From contig DHQV01000111.1 of assembly GCA_002408185.1 (NCBI GenBank), positions 39,531 through 57,254 on the forward strand: a stretch of DNA of 17,724 nt, given 5' to 3'. The stretch comes from Deltaproteobacteria bacterium UBA5329. Lineage in GTDB: Bacteria > Desulfobacterota > Syntrophorhabdia > Syntrophorhabdales > Syntrophorhabdaceae. Below are positions 7,470 to 13,012 of this stretch, piece by piece; the first letter of the stretch is position 1; the number at the start of each line of letters is the position of its first letter. The translations under genes and the position numbers were made by a program. The notes under the pieces are model-generated. The model worked only from the letters and a program-made list of their open reading frames with translations. It was not told where the DNA came from and did no database searches.

Positions 7470-8651
7470 CTATCCGTAGAAGGACTTTACAATAGGGGGC
7501 GTACCTTCGGGGCCGAATGCCGTTTCCTTAACCTTCTTGAGAAAACGCCTGTACAGCCGGGTTTGTACTTCAAATTCCACTAGGAATGCATCATGCCCGT
7601 AATGTGACCGCACTGTGCGGCACTTTGCATCGATACCTGCATCCCGGCATATCTTTACGATCTTTTGCGATTGATACGGGGGATAAAGCCAATCGCCCGA
7701 AAATGCAATGACGAGGAGCCTTGTCTTAATGCCTTCCAGCAATTTACCGATCGGCTTATAATCGGCCACGCTGAAATAATCGGCCGCCTTGGTTACGTAC
7801 AGGTATGAATTTGGATCGAAACGCTTTACAAAATCATAGCCCCGATAATGCAGGTAGCTTTCGATCTCGAATTTAGGGCCGAACTTGAATGGCTTCTCCC
7901 CGTCTTTCGTTCGCCTGCCAAACTTTTCGTTCATCGATGTATCGCTCATGTATGTGATGTGGCCGATCATCCGAGCGACGCTCAAGCCCTTTTCCGGCAC
8001 GCGTCTTTCATAGTAATCCCCGTTATTCCAGTTAGGGTCTGCCATGAGCGCCTGGCGGCCGGCTTCGTTGAAGGCTATTTGCTGGGGTGTATGCTCCCAT
8101 GTGGTTGCGATAGGGATCGCCGAAGCCACCATATGCGGATATGAGACAACCCACTGAAGCGCCTGCATGCCGCCCATCGACCCGCCGACAACCGTCAAAA
8201 GCTTCTCTATGCCGAGATGGTCGAGCAGGTATTTCTGGGCATTTACCATATCCCGTATCGTGATCAGGGGAAAATCGAGACCATAGGGCTTTTGCGTTGC
8301 GGGGTTGAGAGATGCTGGGCCTGTCGATCCCCGGCATCCTCCAAGAACGTTGCTGCAAATGACGAAGTACCGCTCGGTGTCGAACGCCAATCCGGGGCCG
8401 ATCATATCGTGCCACCAGCCTGCGCCCTTCTGCCCTTCGTGAAAACCGGCGGCATGTGCATCGCCCGTGAGCGCGTGGAGTACCAGGACGGCATTTGTCC
8501 GATCCTCGTTCAACTCGCCATACGTCTCATATGCAAGGGTAACCGGTCCGATGCTTTCATTGCTTTCGAGGATGAATTTGTCGGGTGGACAGGCAAACGT
8601 GAAATACTGCGTTTCGACTATTCCGATATGGTCTGCTTTATTCTTGCGCAT
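7470..8651 (-). CDS. metX: Homoserine O-acyltransferase (MetX type)
   Basis: An alpha/beta-hydrolase that acylates L-homoserine, committing it to methionine synthesis. The 393-residue product carries VLVLHALTGDAHAAG near the oxyanion region and the nucleophile elbow GGSMGG with Ser158. The acid Asp320 lies in FSGDWLYPP and His353 in HYGHDAFL, completing the triad. The motif NVLGGCRGSTGP (101-112) is diagnostic. Acetyl- versus succinyl-CoA preference cannot be decided by eye, because both occur in MetX folds. No metW or sulfhydrylase gene is adjacent. It starts 5 bases after the CNB-ATPase stop with no good Shine-Dalgarno site, so translation may depend on coupling to the upstream gene. Confidence 0.94.
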   Translation of the reverse strand: MRKNKADHIGIVETQYFTFACPPDKFILESNESIGPVTLAYETYGELNEDRTNAVLVLHALTGDAHAAGFHEGQKGAGWWHDMIGPGLAFDTERYFVICSNVLGGCRGSTGPASLNPATQKPYGLDFPLITIRDMVNAQKYLLDHLGIEKLLTVVGGSMGGMQALQWVVSYPHMVASAIPIATTWEHTPQQIAFNEAGRQALMADPNWNNGDYYERRVPEKGLSVARMIGHITYMSDTSMNEKFGRRTKDGEKPFKFGPKFEIESYLHYRGYDFVKRFDPNSYLYVTKAADYFSVADYKPIGKLLEGIKTRLLVIAFSGDWLYPPYQSQKIVKICRDAGIDAKCRTVRSHYGHDAFLVEFEVQTRLYRRFLKKVKETAFGPEGTPPIVKSFYG

Positions 8652-8656
8652 TTTTT

Positions 8657-10684
8657 TCAGTTCTGGACAACAACGGTCCTCAAAACCTCTTCAACGCTGA
8701 TAGTACCTTCCTCAAGGAGAATGAGGCAGTAGTCCTTGAGAGACAGCATGCCACCAGCCAAGGCTGCATCACGGACGGCAAGCGTGCTCGCGCCTTCAGC
8801 TATAAGGTGCCTGATGTCTTCGGTGACGTTCAGGACCTCGTACACGCCGATCCTGCCCCTGGTGCCTGAATTCCGACAGGCACCGCAACCTTTCCCCCTG
8901 TAAAGCGTCGTACCGGGAGGGAGGCCGAGATATTCGAGGGCCGCCGGGTCCTCATAGGCTTCCTTGCAATTCGGGCAGATCTTCCTGACAAGTCTCTGGG
9001 CAATGACACCGATGATAGACGCAGAGACCAGGAAAGGCTCGATGCCCATTTCCGTCAGTCGCATGAACGTGCCCGGAGCATCGTTGGCGTGAAGGGTCGT
9101 GAATACGAGGTGTCCTGTCAGGGCGGCTTCGACGGTGATCTTTGCCGTTTCTTTGTCCCTTGTTTCCCCGACGAGAATGACATCCGGGTCCTGGCGCAGA
9201 AATGCCCTGAGAACCCGCGCAAAATCGAGACCGATATCGGGATTGACCTGGATCTGATTTACTCCCCTGAGGTCATATTCGATCGGGTCCTCGACTGTGG
9301 AGATATTCCTTTTGACATCATTGATCTCCGCGAGCGAACTGTAAAGCGTAGTGCTTTTTCCTGAACCCGTCGGGCCCGTCACATAGATGATCCCATAGGG
9401 TTTCCTGATCATCTCCCGAACAATACCCATGACCGGGGGATGGGTAATAAGCTTATCGAGGCCCAGCGTCGTATTTGTCTTATCCAGGATCCTTGTGCAT
9501 ATCTTTTCACCGAATTTGGCCGGGACCGTGGATACCCGGAAATCGATGGATCTATTTCCCATTTTAATGGTTATCCTGCCGTCCTGGGGAAGCCTTCGTT
9601 CGGTAATATCGAGTTTCGCAATGATCTTTATTCTGCTGATAAGGGGAAGCTGGATCTTTTTCGGGAGCACCATGTCCTCCTGAAGGTCCCCGTCGACCCG
9701 ATACCGGACTCTGACCTCTTTTTCCATGGGTTCGATATGGATATCACTGGCCCCTTTCTTCAAGGCCATGGCAATAATACTGTTCGTCAGTTTGATTATC
9801 GGAGCGCCTTCAGCCTCCTTTGCTATATCGGGGACGCCGAGGTCTTCGTCGCCCCCCTCTTCAAGCGCAAACTCCTTGAGTATGTCCGATTGAATGTGGT
9901 CCATGGAATCGACAAAGCTCTCGATGTCTAGAGAGTCCTCTATGGAACTCACAAGGCTTTTATACTCCTCATCCATGAATTTAAAGAAATCGTCCTCGTT
10001 AACAATGACCAGATCGAAAAACGCCTTGGGATATTTCTGCTGGACCGCCCGCTTTATTTCATCAATGGCTACGACCTTACAGGCATCGACAACAGCCAGC
10101 GTGATCTTTCCGTTTGCATAGGAAACAGGCAACATCTTATTCTTGCGTGCCAGTTGCTCCGGGATGCAGGCCATGATCGCTTCGTCGCGCTTGAGTGTGT
10201 TGAGGGAAAGGGAAACAGCGCCGAGAGACTCCCTGCTCTTCATTTCTTCGATGCGCTCGGCAACTATCCTGCTTAACTCGATCGACAGTGATTGATGTTC
10301 ATGAAGCAGTACATCAAAATCGTTCTTCATAAGGACCAGCACCTTTGTGGTACTGGTTGCCATAACAGTGGCCGATCGGGGATTTCCTGTAAGCAGTGCC
10401 ATCTCACCGAAGGCGGCCCCATCCCCGAGAGTGGTGATAGCGACGTCGAAATCATTGTTCCTGGGGTCCCTCTTCCGTATCTCCGCCCTTCCATTTGCGA
10501 TTATAAACATAGCGTCGCCGGCTGCGCCTTCCCGGACTATAGCGTGATTGGGCGGGTATGATCTCTCGATCATCCTGGCGGCCAGCCTGATCAATTCTTC
10601 GTCGGGGAGGTCTCGAAAGATATCCGTATTTTTCAATAACACGATCCTGTCGACGCCGGGAATATTCATATTCGTTTCAGGCAT
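8657..10684 (-). CDS. GspE/PilB-family ATPase with N-terminal cyclic-nucleotide-binding domain
   Basis: A 675-residue hexameric secretion/pilus motor ATPase preceded by a CNB domain. Residues ~15-135 are CNB; the phosphate-binding cassette FGEMALLTGNPRSATV (92-107) keeps Glu94 and Arg103, as in cAMP-binding proteins. Residues ~160-245 resemble the second half of a GspE N-terminal domain (PEQLARKNKMLPVSYANGKI). The ATPase core follows: Walker A GPTGSGKST (437-445), Asp box VEDPIEYDL, Walker B DPDVILVGETRD (499-510), His box TGHLVFTTLHAND, and a zinc site C570/C573/C600/C603. The usual c-di-GMP-binding first half of an MshEN domain is not evident. AGAAGGAG precedes the ATG. No other pilus or secretion genes are in the window, so the partner machine is unknown. 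Confidence 0.93.
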   Translation of the reverse strand: MPETNMNIPGVDRIVLLKNTDIFRDLPDEELIRLAARMIERSYPPNHAIVREGAAGDAMFIIANGRAEIRKRDPRNNDFDVAITTLGDGAAFGEMALLTGNPRSATVMATSTTKVLVLMKNDFDVLLHEHQSLSIELSRIVAERIEEMKSRESLGAVSLSLNTLKRDEAIMACIPEQLARKNKMLPVSYANGKITLAVVDACKVVAIDEIKRAVQQKYPKAFFDLVIVNEDDFFKFMDEEYKSLVSSIEDSLDIESFVDSMDHIQSDILKEFALEEGGDEDLGVPDIAKEAEGAPIIKLTNSIIAMALKKGASDIHIEPMEKEVRVRYRVDGDLQEDMVLPKKIQLPLISRIKIIAKLDITERRLPQDGRITIKMGNRSIDFRVSTVPAKFGEKICTRILDKTNTTLGLDKLITHPPVMGIVREMIRKPYGIIYVTGPTGSGKSTTLYSSLAEINDVKRNISTVEDPIEYDLRGVNQIQVNPDIGLDFARVLRAFLRQDPDVILVGETRDKETAKITVEAALTGHLVFTTLHANDAPGTFMRLTEMGIEPFLVSASIIGVIAQRLVRKICPNCKEAYEDPAALEYLGLPPGTTLYRGKGCGACRNSGTRGRIGVYEVLNVTEDIRHLIAEGASTLAVRDAALAGGMLSLKDYCLILLEEGTISVEEVLRTVVVQN

Positions 10685-10700
10685 ACGTCACTCCTTCTCC

Positions 10701-11027
10701 CTATCGGCTTTTATTGAAATATAAAGGACACAGCTCCGACGAACCCGGGGCGTAGTCACGGCACACCCCGGGGCGCGTCGGATATATCCCGCACGTGCAT
10801 ACTGTACCGTCCGAATTGAGATAAAAACAATGCGTCACATTTGATCCCGACCTCGAAATTATCCGGTCGCCCGCCCAGATGACGCTGTTATCGTCCAGCC
10901 TGTCAAGAATATCGGTGCGCCCCTCGTTCTCCCATCTCTTCCTGTCTTCAGCCGAAACGTACGCCATCATATCTATCGTACAGCAGTTGCCGCATCGCTG
11001 GCAGGCTATGGCATGGACGTCGTTCAT
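10701..11027 (-). CDS. YkgJ-family cysteine cluster protein
   Basis: A 108-residue member of the YkgJ/CxxCxxCC (putative Zn- or Fe-chelating) family. It has nine cysteines: ACQRCGNCC at the N-terminus (C9, C12, C15, C16), C67, C77, C79, C89 and C100. The C-terminal signature CGIYPTRPGVCRDYAPGSS is typical. The function of this family is not established; metal or Fe-S binding is inferred. No convincing Shine-Dalgarno site precedes the ATG. Instead, the ATG overlaps the stop of a small upstream ORF (ATGA), implying coupled translation. It ends 16 bases before the CNB-ATPase gene and belongs to the same operon. Confidence 0.88.
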   Translation of the reverse strand: MNDVHAIACQRCGNCCTIDMMAYVSAEDRKRWENEGRTDILDRLDDNSVIWAGDRIISRSGSNVTHCFYLNSDGTVCTCGIYPTRPGVCRDYAPGSSELCPLYFNKSR

Positions 11028-11095
11028 ATCGAGCCATTATCGTAACACAATGGCCGTCGAGGATCGTGGGTCCAGTATTTTCTCAGACTATCCAT
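11024..11095 (-). CDS. Small ORF (23 aa) coupled to the YkgJ gene
   Basis: Reads MDSLRKYWTHDPRR followed by PLCYDNGSI and TGA. It has a strong Shine-Dalgarno site (TCCTCCC on the plus strand at 11104-11110, i.e. GGGAGGA), 8 bases from the ATG. It sits directly behind the predicted promoter at 11122-11149. Its TGA overlaps the ATG of the YkgJ gene. The YkgJ gene has no ribosome site of its own, so the small ORF probably drives its translation; whether the peptide has its own role is unknown. I do not recognise the sequence. Confidence 0.5.
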   Translation of the reverse strand: MDSLRKYWTHDPRRPLCYDNGSI

Positions 11096-11121
11096 CGGTC
11101 ACGTCCTCCCGCTTGAAATTA

Positions 11122-11149
11122 CATATAACAAGAATGCCCGGACAGTCAA
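11122..11149 (-). promoter_or_regulatory. Predicted promoter of YkgJ - CNB-ATPase - metX unit
   Basis: On the minus strand TTGACT (11149-11144), a 16-base spacer and TATATG (11127-11122). The start near 11115 leaves a leader of about 20 bases containing the GGGAGGA ribosome site of the small ORF. CCGGACAG (11138-11145) within the spacer and -35 recurs at 11199-11206 inside the palindrome TGTCCGGACA, a possible operator pair. Confidence 0.55.
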
Positions 11150-11287
11150 TGATTTGCCGAAGGCCATTGTTTTACCAACCGCATCCACGTACCAGTGTCC
11201 GGACAGCACTTTGTTACGTCTTTTTTCCCTGTATGATTGAAATATTGAGTTCGGCGTATTAAACATAATCATACAGTGGAGGGGACC

Positions 11288-11758
11288 ATGACCGATGACC
11301 TGATCATAGCCGTTTGCCCGAAATGCCAGGCGAAGAACCGGCTCCCCGGCAGCCGATGGAAAGAACGCTTGAGATGCGGAAGGTGCAAGGAACTGCTTGA
11401 TCTTCAAACCCTCTATCCCGGCAGGCCTGTGAATGCTACGGATGCTACTTTTCAACGGGAAGTGGCAGACTTCAAGGGCCCTGTACTGGCGGAGTTTTTC
11501 GCACCCTGGTGAGGGCACTGCCGCAATCTTGAACCGGTTCTGGATGAACTGGCAGAAACCTTCAAGGGTCAGGCAAGAATTGTAAAAATAAACGTCGATA
11601 ACTCTCCAGCTTCTGCATCACGGCATGGCGTACGATGAGTGCCTGCCATGTTCTTTTACAGGAGGGGCGTTGCCGTGGACCAGGCAGTCGGTGCTGTGCC
11701 GAAAAGTGAAATAGAGCGCCGCATCAGGGCGATTATACAGGATGGCGGCGCTCAATAA
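11288..11758 (+). CDS. trxC: Thioredoxin TrxC-type, probable selenoprotein with two in-frame TGA (Sec) codons
   Basis: Thioredoxin 2-like disulfide oxidoreductase of 156 residues if both TGA codons are read. An N-terminal zinc ribbon has CPKC (C10, C13) and CGRC (C30, C33), as in TrxC. The thioredoxin fold then reads VLAEFFAPW, TGA (residue 75), GHC, RNLEPVLDELAETF, IVKINVDNSP, HGVR, TGA (residue 117), VPAMFFYRRG, VDQAVGAVPKSEIERRIRAII, and ends with TAA at 11756. The first TGA replaces the attacking cysteine of the redox motif. The second sits two residues before the cis-proline, where human Trx1 has Cys73. There is no frameshift or other stop. The ATG at 11288 has GGAGGGG upstream; a GTG at 11276 overlaps that site. 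Glu69 replaces the usual buried Asp. A weak promoter (TTGAAA, 17 bases, TAAACA) lies near 11237-11265. The alternative, a pseudogene, is less likely. Confidence 0.8.
11510..11512 (+). other. In-frame TGA, predicted selenocysteine 75 (redox-active site)
   Basis: The codon follows TTC GCA CCC TGG and precedes GGG CAC TGC. This gives W-U-G-H-C in place of the W-C-x-x-C redox motif. Selenocysteine at the first position of a thioredoxin CxxC is the expected place for it. Confidence 0.78.
11518..11555 (+). promoter_or_regulatory. Candidate bacterial SECIS hairpin after the first TGA
   Basis: Outer stem CTGCC (11518-11522) pairs with GGCAG (11551-11555). Inner stem ATCTTGAA (11526-11533) pairs with TTCTGGAT (11538-11545), with one T-T mismatch and one wobble. 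The apical loop is CCGG, 22-25 bases after the TGA. Position and size suit a bacterial SECIS. In this fold the loop's G residues are its third and fourth bases rather than within its first two, so it is not a perfect match to the usual model. Confidence 0.45.
11636..11638 (+). other. In-frame TGA, predicted selenocysteine 117 (next to cis-proline loop)
   Basis: Reads CGA TGA GTG CCT, i.e. R-U-V-P, where other thioredoxins have residues such as R-G-I-P or, in human Trx1, K-C-M-P. The frame continues intact to the natural C-terminus. A weak hairpin follows (GCC 11645-11647 with GGC 11666-11668, TTCT with AGGA, loop TTTAC), and CTGCC (11643-11647) could instead pair with GGCAG (11683-11687). Confidence 0.6.
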
Positions 11759-11804
11759 AAAACGCCGTATTATGTTTGTAAGTGAGATCGCGGAAAAATA
11801 ACTG

Positions 11805-11855
11805 ATGGGCCTCATAAACAAATTGAGGCGTGGTCTATTCGGCTTCATGAGATAA
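11805..11855 (+). CDS. Possible 16-aa ORF after trxC
   Basis: MGLINKLRRGLFGFMR is encoded between the thioredoxin stop and the terminator. Only a weak GGAAAAA lies upstream, and the ORF could occur by chance. It is recorded because it would share the trxC transcript and is basic and amphipathic. No function is proposed. Confidence 0.15.
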   Translation: MGLINKLRRGLFGFMR

Positions 11856-11886
11856 GAAAGGCGGGCCTTGAGAGGCCCGCCTTTCT
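11855..11886. terminator. Bidirectional terminator between trxC and HU gene
   Basis: AGAAAGGCGGGCC (11855-11867) and GGCCCGCCTTTCT (11874-11886) form a perfect 13-bp stem with loop TTGAGA. T/A-rich arms at each end allow it to serve both converging genes. Confidence 0.85.
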
Positions 11887-11891
11887 GCTGG

Positions 11892-12257
11892 CTATTTCTT
11901 CTTGGATTTCCCGGCTGGCTTTGCCGCTGCCGCTTTTGCTTTCGATACAGCTTTTTTGGCTGGCTCGGCCTTTTTAACCGCTTTCACGTTGACAGCGGCC
12001 TTTAATGCTGCACCGGCGGTAAACCTGGGCACTTTCCTGGCGGCTATAGTGATCTCCTGCCCGGTCCGGGGATTTCTTCCCTTTCGCGCCTTCCGGGAAC
12101 TGACGGAAAATGTCCCGAAGCCGACAACCGTCACCTTTTCACCCTTCTTGATCGCCTGCGTTATGCTGCCGATGACAGCTTCAAATGCCCTTCCCGCCGC
12201 CGCCTTTGCTATCCTTGCTTCTTCGGCTACCTGTTTAATGATCTGTGACTTAGTCAT
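11892..12257 (-). CDS. hup: HU-family DNA-binding protein with Lys/Ala-rich C-terminal tail
   Basis: A nucleoid protein of 121 residues, about 30 longer than a standard HU. Residues 1-90 are the HU fold: MTKSQIIKQVAEEARI, the conserved GFGTFSVSSRKARKGRNP (46-63), TGQEITIAARKVPRFTAG and a Pro77 corresponding to the beta-arm end. Residues 91-121 form a disordered-looking tail with 12 Lys and 10 Ala, including PAKKA and KAKAAAAKPAGK, resembling histone H1 or the tails of mycobacterial HupB. AAGGAAGGG precedes the ATG. The tail would increase DNA affinity or condensation (inference from HupB-like proteins). It is transcribed alone and ends at the shared terminator. Confidence 0.93.
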   Translation of the reverse strand: MTKSQIIKQVAEEARIAKAAAGRAFEAVIGSITQAIKKGEKVTVVGFGTFSVSSRKARKGRNPRTGQEITIAARKVPRFTAGAALKAAVNVKAVKKAEPAKKAVSKAKAAAAKPAGKSKKK

Positions 12258-12271
12258 TTCTACCCTTCCTT

Positions 12272-12291
12272 ATATAGAGATATATCTATAT
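12272..12291. repeat. AT-rich inverted repeat upstream of the HU gene
   Basis: ATATAGA (12272-12278) and TCTATAT (12285-12291) flank GATATA. It lies immediately upstream of the HU ribosome site, overlapping a possible -10 (TTGTGA, 17-base spacer, TATATC on the minus strand). It could be an operator or simply the AT-rich promoter. Confidence 0.4.
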
Positions 12292-12588
12292 TTATCAGGC
12301 ATCACAAGGCTGCCTGTTACGCGCAGAACGCCGAGCAATAAATGACTTTTGAGAAATATTTATCATAAATAGATAAAAAATCAAGGCTTTTCGAGAGAAA
12401 AATAACGTCAGGGCAGGCATCGATGATCGGTGTGTTGATCAATCCTCACACAGCCATGATAGGTGCCGTGGGAGGCAACATCGCCAGCATGGAGGTGCCA
12501 GCAATGGTCGATGGCAAGGATTGGCTCCCGGGACAAAGGCGTTCATCACCGGCCAATTGCCGGCCTTACGGCCCGACCGAATATACCT
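12292..12588. other. Gene-poor stretch between HU gene and uncharacterised gene
   Basis: No coding frame here looks convincing. It holds the HU promoter region (AT-rich, 12350-12390), a nested palindrome (GTGTG 12430-12434 with CACAC 12447-12451 around TTGATCAA) and a small GC hairpin (CCGGC 12549-12553 with GCCGG 12559-12563, loop CAATT) without a T tract. A 63-codon plus-strand frame from 12423 shows no recognisable motif. Confidence 0.5.
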
Positions 12589-12930
12589 TTATTTTTCTTT
12601 GGTTATTATCGTGATCTCACCCTGTTCGCTGCACTGGTCCGCCATAAGCACTGCACGATGGGCAAGCGGCGAAAGTCCTTCCACGATCTCGTCATCTGTG
12701 TTGAGCCCGCAGGCCCCGCTCGGGGCCGCAACCTGATGGTGGACCCGGTTATCGTCACTGTCCACGTACAGTATACCTTTTTTACCGGCGATGCCGACGC
12801 TGCTGCCGAGTGTATGGCAGGTGCGGGTAAGCAAAAATTCCCTGCCATTCTCTATGACCACGTATGTATTAACGGTCCCCGATATATTTCCCGTCAATGG
12901 GACAGAATTGATCCTCTTTATCCTTATCTC
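12589..12930 (-). CDS. Uncharacterised protein downstream of rpoD
   Basis: A frame of 113 residues, beginning MEIRIKRINSVPLTGN and ending GEITIITKEK. I do not recognise a family. It is beta-strand-like, with segments such as NTYVVIENGREFLLTRTC and GKKGILYVDSDDNRVHHQV and three scattered cysteines. There is no signal peptide or membrane segment. Codon choice (ATA, AGG, CTT, GTC) looks like that of neighbouring genes, while the opposite-strand frames over the same bases look compositionally odd, so this strand is preferred. An upstream ATG at 12963 in the same frame is possible but falls within an inverted repeat; neither start has a clear Shine-Dalgarno site. It may be co-transcribed with rpoD. 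Confidence 0.55.
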   Translation of the reverse strand, partial: EIRIKRINSVPLTGNISGTVNTYVVIENGREFLLTRTCHTLGSSVGIAGKKGILYVDSDDNRVHHQVAAPSGACGLNTDDEIVEGLSPLAHRAVLMADQCSEQGEITIITKEK

Positions 12931-12953
12931 CATAATACAGGCGAGGTTCTGGG

Positions 12954-12999
12954 TAATGGGCAACGGGATAATTTATAACCCATAACCTGTTGCCCATTA
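12954..12999. repeat. Inverted repeat between rpoD and the next gene
   Basis: TAATGGGCAAC (12954-12964) and GTTGCCCATTA (12989-12999) are perfect complements; GGG/CCT inside extends the stem to 14 pairs with one wobble around an AT-rich 17-18-base loop. No T tract follows on the minus strand, so it is not a classical terminator. It may act in RNA processing or mRNA stability. Confidence 0.6.
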
Positions 13000-13012
13000 A
13001 CTCATTCTGTTT

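Noticed and set aside
11276..11512. A 78-residue zinc-ribbon/thioredoxin fragment ending at the first TGA as a complete gene
   Set aside because: The conserved thioredoxin sequence continues in the same frame beyond the TGA, and the TGA replaces the redox cysteine, so readthrough fits better. The GTG start at 11276 overlaps the ribosome site; ATG 11288 is preferred.
12463..12978. Plus-strand 171-codon frame opposite the uncharacterised gene
   Set aside because: No recognisable motif and unusual composition; the minus-strand frame has codon use like neighbouring genes.
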